NCBI RefSeq assembly: GCF_000382265.1
Contig: NZ_KB907976.1
Span: 62,001-126,000, forward strand
Source of the DNA: Yoonia vestfoldensis DSM 16212
GTDB lineage: Bacteria; Pseudomonadota; Alphaproteobacteria; Rhodobacterales; Rhodobacteraceae
Length of the DNA stretch: 64,000 nucleotides
Reading direction: 5' to 3'
The notes beneath the pieces were generated by a model. It was given only the letters and a program-made list of their open reading frames with translations. It made no database searches and was not told the origin of the DNA. Made by a program: the position numbers and the translations under genes. Within the stretch, counting starts at the first letter, position 1, and each line of letters starts with the position of its first letter. This document shows positions 19,871 to 28,794 of the stretch, piece by piece.

Positions 19871-21067
19871 TCAGTCCTTCAGCCCCGAGGAACGGTGCAG
19901 CATCCAGTCTACGACAAAATTCACCGCCACGGCCAGAAGCGCGATCGCGCCCGCAGCCAGCAGCGGCGGCGTTGCCACCATCGGCGCGAATTGCGCGAAA
20001 TTCACGAACCCGCCCAGATCGCGCACCATCGTTCCCCAGTCAGCCAAAGGCGGCTGGATGCCCACCCCAAGGAAAGACAGCGACGCGATGGTCAGGAACA
20101 CGAAACAGAACCGCAGCCCGAATTCGGCCAGCAAGGGCGAGGTCGCATTGGGCAGGATTTCCCGGAACATCAGATAGCCCAGACCTTCGCCGCGCAGCTT
20201 GGCGGCCTCGATATAATCCATCACCACGATATTCTGCCCGACCGCGCGTGCCAGCCGGTAAACGCGGGTGCTGTCGATCACGGCAATGATCAGGATCATG
20301 AAATAGGTCTGCGGGATACCAAGACGCGGCGCCCAGACGCTGGCGATGGTCATCAACAGCAGCGCGAAAATCAGCGACGGGATTGCCATCAGCACATCGA
20401 CGATCCGCGACAGCAGCTGGTCGAGCCAGCCGCCCAAAGTCGCCGCCAGAAAGCCCATGCTGCCGCCCAGCAAGAACGCGATCACCGTGGTGACAAAGGC
20501 GATGCCCACGGTGTTCTGCGCGCCATAGATCAGCCTGCTCAGGATATCGCGGCCGATCTGGTCGGTGCCCAGCGGAAAATCGGGGTTGCCGCCCAGCGCA
20601 ATGTCGCCCCCCGGCATGATATTCGCGGGCACGCCACGAATGATCTCGGCCTGCCCGTAAGGGGCAAGAAAAGACGCGAAGACCGCCACAAACACATAGA
20701 TCAGGATCATCATGATCCCGAAAGCCGCGGTCAGCGGCATGGACCGGAAAAGCCGTTTGGTCTGTTTCGTCCCGACGCTGCGCCCCAGCAGGCGGAACAG
20801 CCATGCGGCGATGGAAAAGATGATAAAGCCTTCAACCGCGATGCGCAGGAAAAAGAACTTGTTGGCGACTGCCGGATCGGCGCTGCGCCCTTGCGTATAG
20901 GCCCATACCAGCCACATCAATGCGGCCACTGCCAGCACGTAGCCGTAGGCAACCCCGAACGGCATGTCCCGGAAATACGGCGCACGGCCGGTCGCCGTTT
21001 GTCCCGCGACCCGGAAACCCCAGGCCAAGGCCGCAAAACCCAACAATGCAGCGGCGAACCAGATCAT
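19871..21067 (-). CDS. ABC importer permease (DppC/OppC type)
   Basis: This 398-residue inner-membrane protein has the BPD transport module with the EAA-type loop (YIEAAKLRGEGLGYLMFREILPN). Its N-terminal part is longer than in DppC: two or three extra hydrophobic segments (AALLGFAALAWGF, YVLAVAALMWLVWAY, FIIFSIAAWLFRLL) precede the standard first helix. It overlaps the other permease gene by 4 bp. It should form the channel together with that protein. Confidence 0.92.
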   Translation of the reverse strand: MIWFAAALLGFAALAWGFRVAGQTATGRAPYFRDMPFGVAYGYVLAVAALMWLVWAYTQGRSADPAVANKFFFLRIAVEGFIIFSIAAWLFRLLGRSVGTKQTKRLFRSMPLTAAFGIMMILIYVFVAVFASFLAPYGQAEIIRGVPANIMPGGDIALGGNPDFPLGTDQIGRDILSRLIYGAQNTVGIAFVTTVIAFLLGGSMGFLAATLGGWLDQLLSRIVDVLMAIPSLIFALLLMTIASVWAPRLGIPQTYFMILIIAVIDSTRVYRLARAVGQNIVVMDYIEAAKLRGEGLGYLMFREILPNATSPLLAEFGLRFCFVFLTIASLSFLGVGIQPPLADWGTMVRDLGGFVNFAQFAPMVATPPLLAAGAIALLAVAVNFVVDWMLHRSSGLKD

Positions 21068-22056
21068 TTCGGATGCCTCAGCCGCGGGTTGGACAGGATC
21101 GACATGATATCCGCCGTCAGATTCAGCAGAATATAGGCGGCGGCAAAGATCAGGCAGCAGGCCTGCACGACCGGAATGTCACGGAACTTCACGCTGTCCA
21201 CGAACAACTGCCCGATGCCGGGATAGACGAACACGACCTCGACCACGACGACACCGGTGATCAGATAGGCCAGATTGATCGCCACGACGTTGATGATCGG
21301 CGCCAGCGCATTGGGCAGCGCATGGCGCACGATTACCCGCAAGGGCGACATGCCTTTCAGGCGCGCCATCTCGATATAGGGGGACGACAGCAGGTTGATG
21401 ATCGCCGCCCGCGTCATCCGCATCATATGCGCGGTCACCACCAGCGTCAGCGTCAGCGCGGGCAGCAGCGTCTTTTCAAGCCGTTCGCTGAACGACATAT
21501 CCGCAAATATATTGGACACCGCAGGCAGGATCGGGTTCAGCACCGCCAGAAACAAGATGAGGACATAGGCCAGAAAGAATTCGGGGCTGGAGATGGACGA
21601 CAGCGTGAAGATATTGGTCGCACGGTCAAAGATGGAATTGCGGTAAAGGGCGGCCAGCACGCCCAGCACGATGGCGAAAGGCACCGCGATGGCGGCGCTG
21701 ACAGCGGCCAGAAACATCGTATTTGCAAAACGCGGGGCGATCTGTTGCGCGACACTGCCCGCCCCGGATTCGGAACCCGTGAAATTCGCAAAGCTCGCCT
21801 GCGCAAAGCTGGACCCGAAATCACCCTGCAACGCGCCGCCAAGCCAGGTGAAATAGCGGCTGACCATCGGCTGATCCAGCCCGAGATCACGCCGGATCGA
21901 TGCGACCGCTTCGGGGGTGGCACCCTGCCCAAGGATGGATTGCGCGAAATCCCCCGGCAGCAGGTTCACTGCGACGAAAATGACGCCGGACACAACGAGT
22001 AGCGTAAGAAAACCAAGCGCAAGCCGTTGCAAGATAATCGTCAGGACATTGCCCAA
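21064..22056 (-). CDS. ABC importer permease (DppB/OppB type)
   Basis: This 330-residue permease has the DppB start (QRLALGFLTLLVVSGVIFVAVNLLPGD) and the EAA-type loop (YIEMARLKGMSPLRVIVRHALPN). It is the first gene of the four-gene importer operon on the minus strand. It begins 58 bp upstream of the end of the pip gene on the same strand, so pip readthrough or a promoter within pip could drive it. Confidence 0.92.
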   Translation of the reverse strand: MGNVLTIILQRLALGFLTLLVVSGVIFVAVNLLPGDFAQSILGQGATPEAVASIRRDLGLDQPMVSRYFTWLGGALQGDFGSSFAQASFANFTGSESGAGSVAQQIAPRFANTMFLAAVSAAIAVPFAIVLGVLAALYRNSIFDRATNIFTLSSISSPEFFLAYVLILFLAVLNPILPAVSNIFADMSFSERLEKTLLPALTLTLVVTAHMMRMTRAAIINLLSSPYIEMARLKGMSPLRVIVRHALPNALAPIINVVAINLAYLITGVVVVEVVFVYPGIGQLFVDSVKFRDIPVVQACCLIFAAAYILLNLTADIMSILSNPRLRHPK

Positions 22057-22114
22057 ACCAGACGTTCTCCGTTCATTTCAGGCGACTGTAACGGCTGAAC
22101 CGAATCTGTAAAGG

Positions 22115-23110
22115 TTAAAGCCCGAGCATGGCCCGCTGCGCCCCAAGGCTGTCCATGCTGCGGACAAGCTCTGCACTGATGCCGGGTTCGGACAGGGCAT
22201 GGCCAGCGCGCCCGATCATCACAAGCCGCGACTTGGGCCAGGCCTGCGCCAGTTGATAGGCAGACACGGGCGGGCAGATCATGTCATAGCGCCCTTGGAC
22301 GATGATGCCGGGAATGCCCGCAATCCGCGCCATTTGCGACGGATGCAGGATCTGCTGATCCGCCGACAAAAACCCCGCATGGTGGAAATAATGGTTTTCC
22401 AGCCGGGCAAAGGCGCGGGCGTAATCGGCCGGGCTTTCGCCGGTCAACCCGTCGCTGTCCATCGCCGCCAGCGCGTTTTCCCAGGACGCCCAGGCGCGGG
22501 CATAGCGGGTTTCAAGCGGCAGATCGCCCGAAAACAGCCGCCGGTGATAGGCGGAGATCAGATCGCCCTTTTCATCCTCGGGGATCATGCCAGCGAACCG
22601 CGCCCAGAGATCGGGCCAGAATTTCCCCGCACCACCGCCATAGAACCAGTCGAGTTCAGGTTGGGTCATCAGGAAAACACCGCGCAGGGTCAGCGCCGCG
22701 ACACGATCGGGATGCGCCTGCGCATAGATCAGCGCCAGCGTCGCGCCCCATGATCCGCCGAAGATGATCCAGCGGTCGATGTTTAAGGTCTGCCGGATCT
22801 GTTCGATATCCGCCACCAGGTGCCATGTCGTATTCGCCGTCACACTGGCATGGGGCCGCGACTTGCCGCAGCCGCGCTGGTCGAACAGCACAACGCGGAA
22901 CACCGCCGGATCGAAATAGCGGCGCATCGCCGGGCTGCATCCGCCACCCGGGCCGCCGTGCAGCACGACGACGGGAATACCATTGGGATTGCCGCATTGT
23001 TCGACATAAAGCCGGTGCCCGTCGCCCACATCCAGAACCCGCTGATCAAAGGGATCAACGGGGGGATAAAGGTGGGCACCCTGGCGCTTTTGTCCTACGA
23101 CTTTGTCCAT
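22115..23110 (-). CDS. pip: Prolyl aminopeptidase
   Basis: This alpha/beta hydrolase removes N-terminal proline from peptides in the cytoplasm. I chose the ATG at 23110 (331 residues, [21 protein letters not shown]), which has an AGGG site; a longer frame upstream overlaps ubiG and shows no family similarity. HGGPGGG forms the oxyanion-hole region, GGSWGA holds the nucleophile Ser, GRYDMICPP the acid and GRAGHAL the His. It fits functionally beside the downstream peptide importer on the same strand. It is divergent from ubiG with 64 bp between starts. Confidence 0.93.
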   Translation of the reverse strand: MDKVVGQKRQGAHLYPPVDPFDQRVLDVGDGHRLYVEQCGNPNGIPVVVLHGGPGGGCSPAMRRYFDPAVFRVVLFDQRGCGKSRPHASVTANTTWHLVADIEQIRQTLNIDRWIIFGGSWGATLALIYAQAHPDRVAALTLRGVFLMTQPELDWFYGGGAGKFWPDLWARFAGMIPEDEKGDLISAYHRRLFSGDLPLETRYARAWASWENALAAMDSDGLTGESPADYARAFARLENHYFHHAGFLSADQQILHPSQMARIAGIPGIIVQGRYDMICPPVSAYQLAQAWPKSRLVMIGRAGHALSEPGISAELVRSMDSLGAQRAMLGL

Positions 23111-23174
23111 AGGCACCCTATATCGCGGAATGAAACAAGAAACCATGACCGCCGTAAGCATCGGAGCCAAGAAA

Positions 23175-23915
23175 ATGTCCGCAACCAACACCGTCGACCC
23201 GTCCGAAATCGCCAAGTTCGAGGCGATGGCCGCCGAATGGTGGGACCTGAACGGCAAATTCAAGCCGTTGCACATGATGAACCCCGTCCGGCTCGATTAC
23301 ATCACGCGCCAGATTGCCGCAGAATTCGGCCGCGATCTGCAGGGGCCTACGCCTTTTGCCGGGCTGCGGTTGCTGGATATCGGCTGCGGCGGGGGTTTGC
23401 TGTGCGAACCCATGGCACGGCTCGGCGCAACGGTTGTGGGCGCCGATGCGGCCGAGCGGAATATCCCCGTCGCGCAGGTCCATGCCGCACAATCGGGGCT
23501 GGAGATCGACTATCGCCACACCACCGCCGAGGCGATGGCCGCGGCCGGCGAACAATTCGATGTCGTGCTGAACATGGAGGTCGTGGAACATGTGGCCGAC
23601 CCCTTGGGCTATCTGACGGCCTGTCAGCAATTGCTGAAACCGGGCGGTTTGCACATCTGCTCGACGATCAACCGCAACCCCAAATCATTCGCCATGGCGA
23701 TCGTCGGGGCGGAATGGGTGATACGCTGGTTGCCCAAGGGCACCCATGAATGGGCAAAGTTCATCACGCCCGACGAATTGTTCGCTTTGCTGGACAAAGC
23801 CGGGCTGACGCCGGTGGACCGCAAGGGGTTCGTGTTCAATCCGCTGCGGTTTACTTGGGCGATCAGTGACCGGGACCTGTCGGTGAACTATGTGACTGCC
23901 GCGACGAAAGAATAA
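23175..23915 (+). CDS. ubiG: Ubiquinone biosynthesis O-methyltransferase UbiG
   Basis: UbiG performs the two SAM-dependent O-methylations in ubiquinone synthesis. I chose ATG 23175 (246 residues) because GGAG lies 8 nt upstream and the product then begins [20 protein letters not shown], as relatives do; ATGs at 23130 and 23145 are possible but less supported. SAM motif I is [18 protein letters not shown], and EVVEHVADP is another family block. The repeat GGCCTCCGGCGGGGATATT follows 9 bp after the stop. Confidence 0.93.
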   Translation: MSATNTVDPSEIAKFEAMAAEWWDLNGKFKPLHMMNPVRLDYITRQIAAEFGRDLQGPTPFAGLRLLDIGCGGGLLCEPMARLGATVVGADAAERNIPVAQVHAAQSGLEIDYRHTTAEAMAAAGEQFDVVLNMEVVEHVADPLGYLTACQQLLKPGGLHICSTINRNPKSFAMAIVGAEWVIRWLPKGTHEWAKFITPDELFALLDKAGLTPVDRKGFVFNPLRFTWAISDRDLSVNYVTAATKE

Positions 23916-23924
23916 GGACTTTCT

Positions 23925-23943
23925 GGCCTCCGGCGGGGATATT
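23925..23943 (+). repeat. Copy of a dispersed GCCTCCGGCGGGGATATT element
   Basis: GGCCTCCGGCGGGGATATT lies just after the ubiG stop. Near-identical copies occur at 39511-39529 (+) and 39611-39630 (-). From memory, this short sequence is common downstream of genes in roseobacter genomes. Its function is unknown to me. Confidence 0.7.
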
Positions 23944-23964
23944 CAGGCTCGAACGATGGGGGGC

Positions 23965-24408
23965 CTAGTCGATCTGACCCAGTTTGAGCCGCATTTCGCG
24001 CAGAACCGGCAGAGCGATGCGGACTTTTTCCTCGCCTACTTTGGCCACTGCCTCGGCGATCACGGGGGCGATGGCGGCGATGGCGGCGTCGCGGGCGGAC
24101 AGGCCCGCCGGGCTGATCGACACCATCTTGCGGCGCGCATCATCCCAGTCGGGGCGGATATGCACCCAGCCTGCCCATTGCAGTTTGTGCAGCGTGTTCG
24201 TCATCGCGCCGCGTGTCAGATGGAAGGTCTTGGCCAGTTGCGCGGGCGAGCGTTCGGCACCGGCATGCGCCAGATGGTTCAGCACGGAAAAATGCGACAA
24301 TTCCATGCCTTTGGGCAGCACCTTGGCCACGGACGCGCGCGCAAGCTGATCCACGGCGAGGATTTCGCTGAATAGCGAAACGGCAAGGCTGGTGGCGCTG
24401 TCAGGCAT
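23965..24408 (-). CDS. MarR family transcriptional regulator
   Basis: This 147-residue winged-helix DNA-binding protein has a recognition segment HLTRGAMTNTLHKLQWAGW and a wing IRPDWDDARRKMVSISPAG, followed by a C-terminal dimerisation helix. Such proteins usually repress neighbouring genes and release DNA on binding a small ligand. Its start shares one base with the stop of the amidohydrolase gene, so it is the last gene of the ComF-grx-amidohydrolase-marR operon. I cannot tell its target. Confidence 0.9.
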   Translation of the reverse strand: MPDSATSLAVSLFSEILAVDQLARASVAKVLPKGMELSHFSVLNHLAHAGAERSPAQLAKTFHLTRGAMTNTLHKLQWAGWVHIRPDWDDARRKMVSISPAGLSARDAAIAAIAPVIAEAVAKVGEEKVRIALPVLREMRLKLGQID

Positions 24409-25238
24409 CAGGGACCTTCGAAAGAGCGATCATGGGTCAGCGCCGGAATGCGCTGCCGTGACTTTGCCACTTCCGCTAGGTCAAGATCAACAATCGCTGT
24501 GCCGGTATCGGTTCCCATATCCACCAGAACCTCGCCCCAGGGCGAAATCGCCATGCTGTGCCCGTGCGTTTGGCGCGGTTTGCCTTGGCCGATCGGGTGT
24601 GTGCCTGTTTGCGCGGCGGCCAGCACATAGCAGCCTGTTTCGATGGCGCGCGCACGCAGGAGGGGTTCCCAATGGGCGGCTCCGGTCACGGGCGAAAAGG
24701 CGGCGGGCACCAGCAGGATGTGTGCGCCCGCCTGTGCCAGTGCGCGGTGCAGATAGGCGAAACGGATGTCATAGCAGATCGTCAGGCCGATCCGCGCGAA
24801 AGGCGTGTGCGCAACGACCGCGCTGTTTCCAGGGCGAAACCCCGCCGATTCGCGGAAGGTTTCGGTGGCAGATACATCCACATCGAACATGTGGATCTTG
24901 TCGTAACGCGCGACGATGGCGCCGTCCGGTCCGATCAGAAAGGACCGGTTGGCAAAGCGTCCGTCGTCACCTTCGGTCTTGAGCGCGAGCGACCCGATCG
25001 ACAGCCAGATACCCAGATCGCGCGCGGTGGCGCGCAATCCGGCCAGCGTGCTGTCGTCACTTTCGGATTGCAGAACCGCCCGCTGGTGCGCCCTGTCCTG
25101 CGACACGCAATTCGTGACTTCGGGCGTCAGAATAAACTCTGCACCCTGTGCCGCCGCCTGAATGATCAGGTCGCGCGTTGTGGCAAGGTTGACGACGGGA
25201 TCGTCGCCAGAGCAAAGCTGGACCAGCCCCGCTTTCAT
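24408..25238 (-). CDS. Carbon-nitrogen hydrolase (Nit/omega-amidase type)
   Basis: This 276-residue nitrilase-superfamily enzyme has the full catalytic triad: Glu40 (ILTPEVTN), Lys in RYDKIHMFDV and Cys in LTICYDIRF. The sequence is most like the Nit1/Nit2 branch, which hydrolyses deaminated glutathione or alpha-keto acid amides; that repair role would fit the neighbouring glutaredoxin gene. It overlaps the glutaredoxin stop by 4 bp. Confidence 0.9.
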   Translation of the reverse strand: MKAGLVQLCSGDDPVVNLATTRDLIIQAAAQGAEFILTPEVTNCVSQDRAHQRAVLQSESDDSTLAGLRATARDLGIWLSIGSLALKTEGDDGRFANRSFLIGPDGAIVARYDKIHMFDVDVSATETFRESAGFRPGNSAVVAHTPFARIGLTICYDIRFAYLHRALAQAGAHILLVPAAFSPVTGAAHWEPLLRARAIETGCYVLAAAQTGTHPIGQGKPRQTHGHSMAISPWGEVLVDMGTDTGTAIVDLDLAEVAKSRQRIPALTHDRSFEGP

Positions 25239-25492
25239 GCCGACAGCAGGGCGTCGAGCTTGCCTTGCCGGTCCAGCGCCATCAGGTCATCGCAGCCGCC
25301 CAGGTGTTTACCGCCGATGAAGATTTGCGGCACGGTGCTGCCGCCTTTGGCGCGCTGGATCATCTCGGCCCGTTTTTCGGGCTGCGCGGTGATGTTCACC
25401 TCGGTAAAGGTGACGCCCTTTGCGGTCAGCACCCGTTTGGCCATGTGGCAATAGCCGCAGGTGGGTTTGGTATAGATTTCGACGTTTTGCAT
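25235..25492 (-). CDS. grxC: Glutaredoxin 3
   Basis: This 85-residue dithiol glutaredoxin reduces protein disulphides and mixed disulphides with glutathione. The active site CGYC lies at residues 12-15 (YTKPTCGYCHMAK). The conserved TVPQIFIGGKHLGG glutathione-binding region is present. It is 32 bp after the ComF-like gene and overlaps the amidohydrolase gene by 4 bp. Confidence 0.95.
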   Translation of the reverse strand: MQNVEIYTKPTCGYCHMAKRVLTAKGVTFTEVNITAQPEKRAEMIQRAKGGSTVPQIFIGGKHLGGCDDLMALDRQGKLDALLSA

Positions 25493-25524
25493 GACAGCTC
25501 TCCTTTGGCTGTGTCACGCATGAT

Positions 25525-26250
25525 TTAGGCATCCTTGACGACGCGTGCCAGTGTTATCGTCGAAACCCGTGTTGCACCGCCTTGCAAAAGTGCCTCGGTG
25601 CAGGCGGCCAGTGTCGCGCCGGAGGTCATCACGTCATCCACCAGCAATACGGGTTTGCCCGCGATCTGCGCCTTTTGCCGGGGGTTCGCGGTGATCTGGC
25701 CTGTCAGCGCGGCGAAGCGCGCGTCGCGGCTGTGCCCTTCCAAGGGGGCGGTCTTGCGCGGGCGGAGCAGCGCATCGACACAGACGGGGCGTTGCAGGTC
25801 GCGGGCGATGACCTGTGCCAGCAGCCCTGCCTGATTATAGCGCCGCCGCAGCAGGCGGGACCAATGCAGGGGCACCGGCACGACCACAGTGTCAGGATGG
25901 ATCAGCGCCCGCGCAAGCCGCGCCATCCACAGGCCCGCAGGTTGCGCCAGATCGGTGCGGTCGCCGTGTTTCAGCCCCAGCACCAGTTTGCGCCCGATGC
26001 CGGTGTAGACCAGCGCCGCACGTCCACGCTCCCAAGGGCGCGCAATCACCATGCAATCGTCGCATTGCAGGCGCTGGCCATCGCTATCGCCGGGCAAGGG
26101 GGTGCCGCAGGTGTCGCAGATCGTGCCGTCGATGAACTGGGTGTCGCGCCAGCAGGTGCCGCAGAGGCCGTTTTCAGCCTCTGTCTGGGTTTCACATGCG
26201 ACGCATTGCGCCGGATAGATCGCCCTGATCACGCTTTGCATCCGCATCAT
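25525..26250 (-). CDS. ComF family phosphoribosyltransferase-like protein
   Basis: The 241-residue protein has an N-terminal double zinc-ribbon (pairs CVAC, CGTC, CDTC, CDDC) and a C-terminal type I phosphoribosyltransferase fold with the PRPP-loop motif VLLVDDVMTSGATLAAC. ComF proteins are linked to DNA uptake in naturally competent bacteria, but in most species the role is unproven. Three nearby ATGs (26250, 26247, 26241) are possible; the first two sit behind an AGGG site. The start is divergent from the methyltransferase gene with fewer than 20 bp between. Confidence 0.9.
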   Translation of the reverse strand: MMRMQSVIRAIYPAQCVACETQTEAENGLCGTCWRDTQFIDGTICDTCGTPLPGDSDGQRLQCDDCMVIARPWERGRAALVYTGIGRKLVLGLKHGDRTDLAQPAGLWMARLARALIHPDTVVVPVPLHWSRLLRRRYNQAGLLAQVIARDLQRPVCVDALLRPRKTAPLEGHSRDARFAALTGQITANPRQKAQIAGKPVLLVDDVMTSGATLAACTEALLQGGATRVSTITLARVVKDA

Positions 26251-26269
26251 TGCACCCTACATGGGCGAC

Positions 26270-27097
26270 ATGACCATGCCGCACCCTCTTGTTGACCGGA
26301 CCGCCTTGCAGCGGCATCGCGCCCGCGCGTTGCCGGATCATCTGTTCCTGCACCAGATCATCGCCGATGAACTGCATGAAAGACTGATCGAGGTTAACAG
26401 GACGTTTACGTCGATGGCGATTGTCACCGGGTTCCCCGATTTCTGGCGTGTGCGCTATCCGCAGGCCGTGATCGTGCCGGACGATGACACGCTGGCGCTG
26501 ACGCCCGGTGCACATGATCTGGTGCTGCATGTGATGGGGCTGCATTGGGCGAATGACCCAGTCGGGCAGTTGGTGCAATGCCGTCATGCCTTGCAACCGG
26601 ACGGGTTGTTGCTGGCGGCCTGTCTTGGCGGGCAGACGCTGCATGAATTGCGCACCGCCCTGGCCGAGGCGGAAGCAGCGGTCACGGGTGGCCTGTCGCC
26701 ACGTGTCGCCCCGATGGGCGAAATCCGCGATCTGGGGGCCTTGCTGCAACGCGCTGGACTGGCGCTGCCGGTGGCGGACGGGGCCAAGACCACCGTCAGC
26801 TATGCCAACATGTTCCACCTGATGCACGACCTGCGCAAGATGGGCGAAACAAATGCGCTGACACAGCGTTTACGGTCAATGACGCGGCGCAAGGTGCTGA
26901 CGCAAGCCTCCAGCATTTATGCGCAGCATTACCGCAATGCCGCCAACCGTGTGGATGCGACGTTCGAGATCATCATGCTGACAGGCTGGGCCCCCGCCGA
27001 TACCCAACCGCAACCCCTGCGCCCCGGCAGCGCAAAAAACAGGCTGGCGGATGCGCTGGGCGCGAAAGAAATGCCGCTTGAAAGGTCCAAGGATTGA
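26270..27097 (+). CDS. SAM-dependent methyltransferase (BioC/NDUFAF5-like)
   Basis: The product resembles proteobacterial relatives of BioC and of the complex I assembly factor NDUFAF5. The N-terminal PLVDRTALQRHRARA and the SAM-region block HDLVLHVMGLHWANDPVGQLVQC, followed by HALQPDGLLLAACLGG, are typical. The substrate is unknown. Starts at 26261, 26270 and 26276 are all in frame; none has a strong ribosome site, and I list the middle one (275 residues). It is divergent from the ComF-like gene. Confidence 0.82.
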   Translation: MTMPHPLVDRTALQRHRARALPDHLFLHQIIADELHERLIEVNRTFTSMAIVTGFPDFWRVRYPQAVIVPDDDTLALTPGAHDLVLHVMGLHWANDPVGQLVQCRHALQPDGLLLAACLGGQTLHELRTALAEAEAAVTGGLSPRVAPMGEIRDLGALLQRAGLALPVADGAKTTVSYANMFHLMHDLRKMGETNALTQRLRSMTRRKVLTQASSIYAQHYRNAANRVDATFEIIMLTGWAPADTQPQPLRPGSAKNRLADALGAKEMPLERSKD

Positions 27098-27155
27098 TTT
27101 GGCGCGTATACTATTTAACTGCCGCTGAAATGACGATAACCAAAGGGTCATGACC

Positions 27156-28238
27156 ATGTTCGACGCCCATTCCTCCGCTGACACGGAACGCCCTGCGACC
27201 TGTCCTGTCCACGCAGGCAAGGACCACCCCGCGATCAAACCCGCGCGGGTCGGTATTCTTGTTGCCAACCTCGGCACGCCGGATGCGACGGATTACTGGT
27301 CGATGCGGCGCTATCTGAACGAATTTCTGTCCGACAAGCGGGTGATCGACTATTCCGCATGGCTCTGGCAGCCGCTTTTGCAGCTTGTGATCCTGACCAA
27401 GCGGCCGTTCTCATCGGGCGCTGCCTATAAATCCATCTGGAACGAAGAGGCGAACGAAAGCCCCCTGATGACGATCACCAAGGCGCAGACGGCAGCGATC
27501 AAGCAACAGATGGTAGACCGGTACGGCGACGACGTGCGCGTCGATTTCTGCATGCGTTACGGCAACCCGTCCACCAAATCCAAAGTCCGCGAGATGGTCG
27601 AGGCAGGCTGCACCAAGATCCTGTTCTTCCCGCTTTATCCGCATTACGCCGGTGCGACATCGGCAACCGCCAACGACCAGTTCTTTCGCGCCCTGATGGA
27701 TGAAAAATGGCAGCCGATCGCACGGGTGGTAGAACCCTATTTCGCGGAACCCGCCTATATCGAGGCGCTCGCGCAATCCATCGAAAAGGCCTATGCCGAG
27801 GCAGAGACCAAGCCCGAGATGCTGATCTGTTCCTATCACGGCGTGCCGGAACGCTACCTGCGCGAGGGCGATCCTTATCATTGCCAGTGCCAGAAAACGA
27901 CGCGCCTGCTGAAAGAACGGCTGGGCTGGGACAACACCCAGATCAAGACGACGTTCCAGTCGCGCTTTGGCCCTGAAGAATGGCTGAAACCCTACACCGT
28001 GAAAGAAGTCGCGCGGCTGGCCGAAGAGGATGGCATCAAGCATATCGCCGTCTGCGCGCCCGCGTTTTCCGCCGATTGCATCGAAACGCTGGAAGAGATC
28101 AACGAAGAGATCAAGGAAAGCTTTGAAGAAGCCGGTGGCGAGCATTTCACCTATATTCCCTGCCTCAACGACGATGCCGCGCATATTGACGCGCTCTGTG
28201 GTGTGATCGACAAGAACCTAAAGGGCTGGCTTGATTGA
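27156..28238 (+). CDS. hemH: Ferrochelatase HemH
   Basis: HemH inserts ferrous iron into protoporphyrin IX, the last step of haem synthesis, at the inner membrane. The 360-residue protein shows ILVANLGTPDATDYWSMRRYL near the start, FPLYPHYAGATSAT in the middle, the catalytic-His block LICSYHGVPERYL, and VCAPAFSADCIETLEEI near the end. ATG 27156 is preferred because AAAGGG lies 8 nt upstream; ATG 27150 is too close. The gene precedes a small unknown gene by 12 bp. Confidence 0.96.
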   Translation: MFDAHSSADTERPATCPVHAGKDHPAIKPARVGILVANLGTPDATDYWSMRRYLNEFLSDKRVIDYSAWLWQPLLQLVILTKRPFSSGAAYKSIWNEEANESPLMTITKAQTAAIKQQMVDRYGDDVRVDFCMRYGNPSTKSKVREMVEAGCTKILFFPLYPHYAGATSATANDQFFRALMDEKWQPIARVVEPYFAEPAYIEALAQSIEKAYAEAETKPEMLICSYHGVPERYLREGDPYHCQCQKTTRLLKERLGWDNTQIKTTFQSRFGPEEWLKPYTVKEVARLAEEDGIKHIAVCAPAFSADCIETLEEINEEIKESFEEAGGEHFTYIPCLNDDAAHIDALCGVIDKNLKGWLD

Positions 28239-28250
28239 AAAGGACCCAAG

Positions 28251-28535
28251 GTGAAATTGCGCAGGACCGAACACGGGCTGACTGTGGACGCTGCCGACCT
28301 TGGACCCTTGCTGGGACTTTCACCCGCCGACGTGCCCGTCCTGATGAGGGCGGGTGACATCACCAGCCAATCCGAAACCGGCATAGGTGAAGACGAGGGC
28401 AAGATCAGGCTGACGTTCTGGTATGACGGGCAGCGCGTGCGCCTTGTCTGCGATACCGAAGGCAATGTGCTGACGACAAGTCGCGTACCCGTCCGCCGAA
28501 ATGCGCGGTCTTCGCTTGCTGTTGATGTTTCGTGA
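28251..28535 (+). CDS. Small conserved protein of unknown function (DUF6522-like)
   Basis: This 94-residue protein starts at GTG 28251 after an AAGGACC site, 12 bp from hemH, so it is probably in the hemH transcript. The core VDAADLGPLLGLSPADVPVLMRAGDITSQSETG with later GKIRLTFWYDGQRVRL resembles, from memory, the DUF6522 family found after metabolic genes in alphaproteobacteria. No catalytic residues or membrane segments are evident. The function is unknown. Confidence 0.7.
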   Translation: MKLRRTEHGLTVDAADLGPLLGLSPADVPVLMRAGDITSQSETGIGEDEGKIRLTFWYDGQRVRLVCDTEGNVLTTSRVPVRRNARSSLAVDVS

Positions 28536-28731
28536 CGCAGCAATATTTCATCTGAGCGCCACATTTTGAAATTGTCTGCACAGGTCGCCTTCAGGCGTAG
28601 CATGAGCAGGATGCAGCAATCCTTTGCAAATATACTAAAAACGTGCTCTTGTCGCGTCGGGCCAAAGCTGCCGTTGGGTGGATGGACATGAAGATTTCGG
28701 ATTGGTGCCCAAAAGACAACATATTGTAAGG

Positions 28732-28760
28732 TTATGATGTTTGCGTTGGTTGTGTATAAG
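28732..28760 (+). promoter_or_regulatory. Weak candidate promoter for the Ser/Thr kinase gene
   Basis: TTATGA at 28732-28737 and TATAAG at 28755-28760 are 17 bp apart, inside an AT-richer 259-bp gap upstream of the kinase. The start would be about 28767, with a short hairpin-capable segment (GCGTC...GACGC) overlapping it. Confidence 0.35.
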
Positions 28761-28794
28761 GGCGCGTCATGTGCGACGCGATATTTGGTGAATT

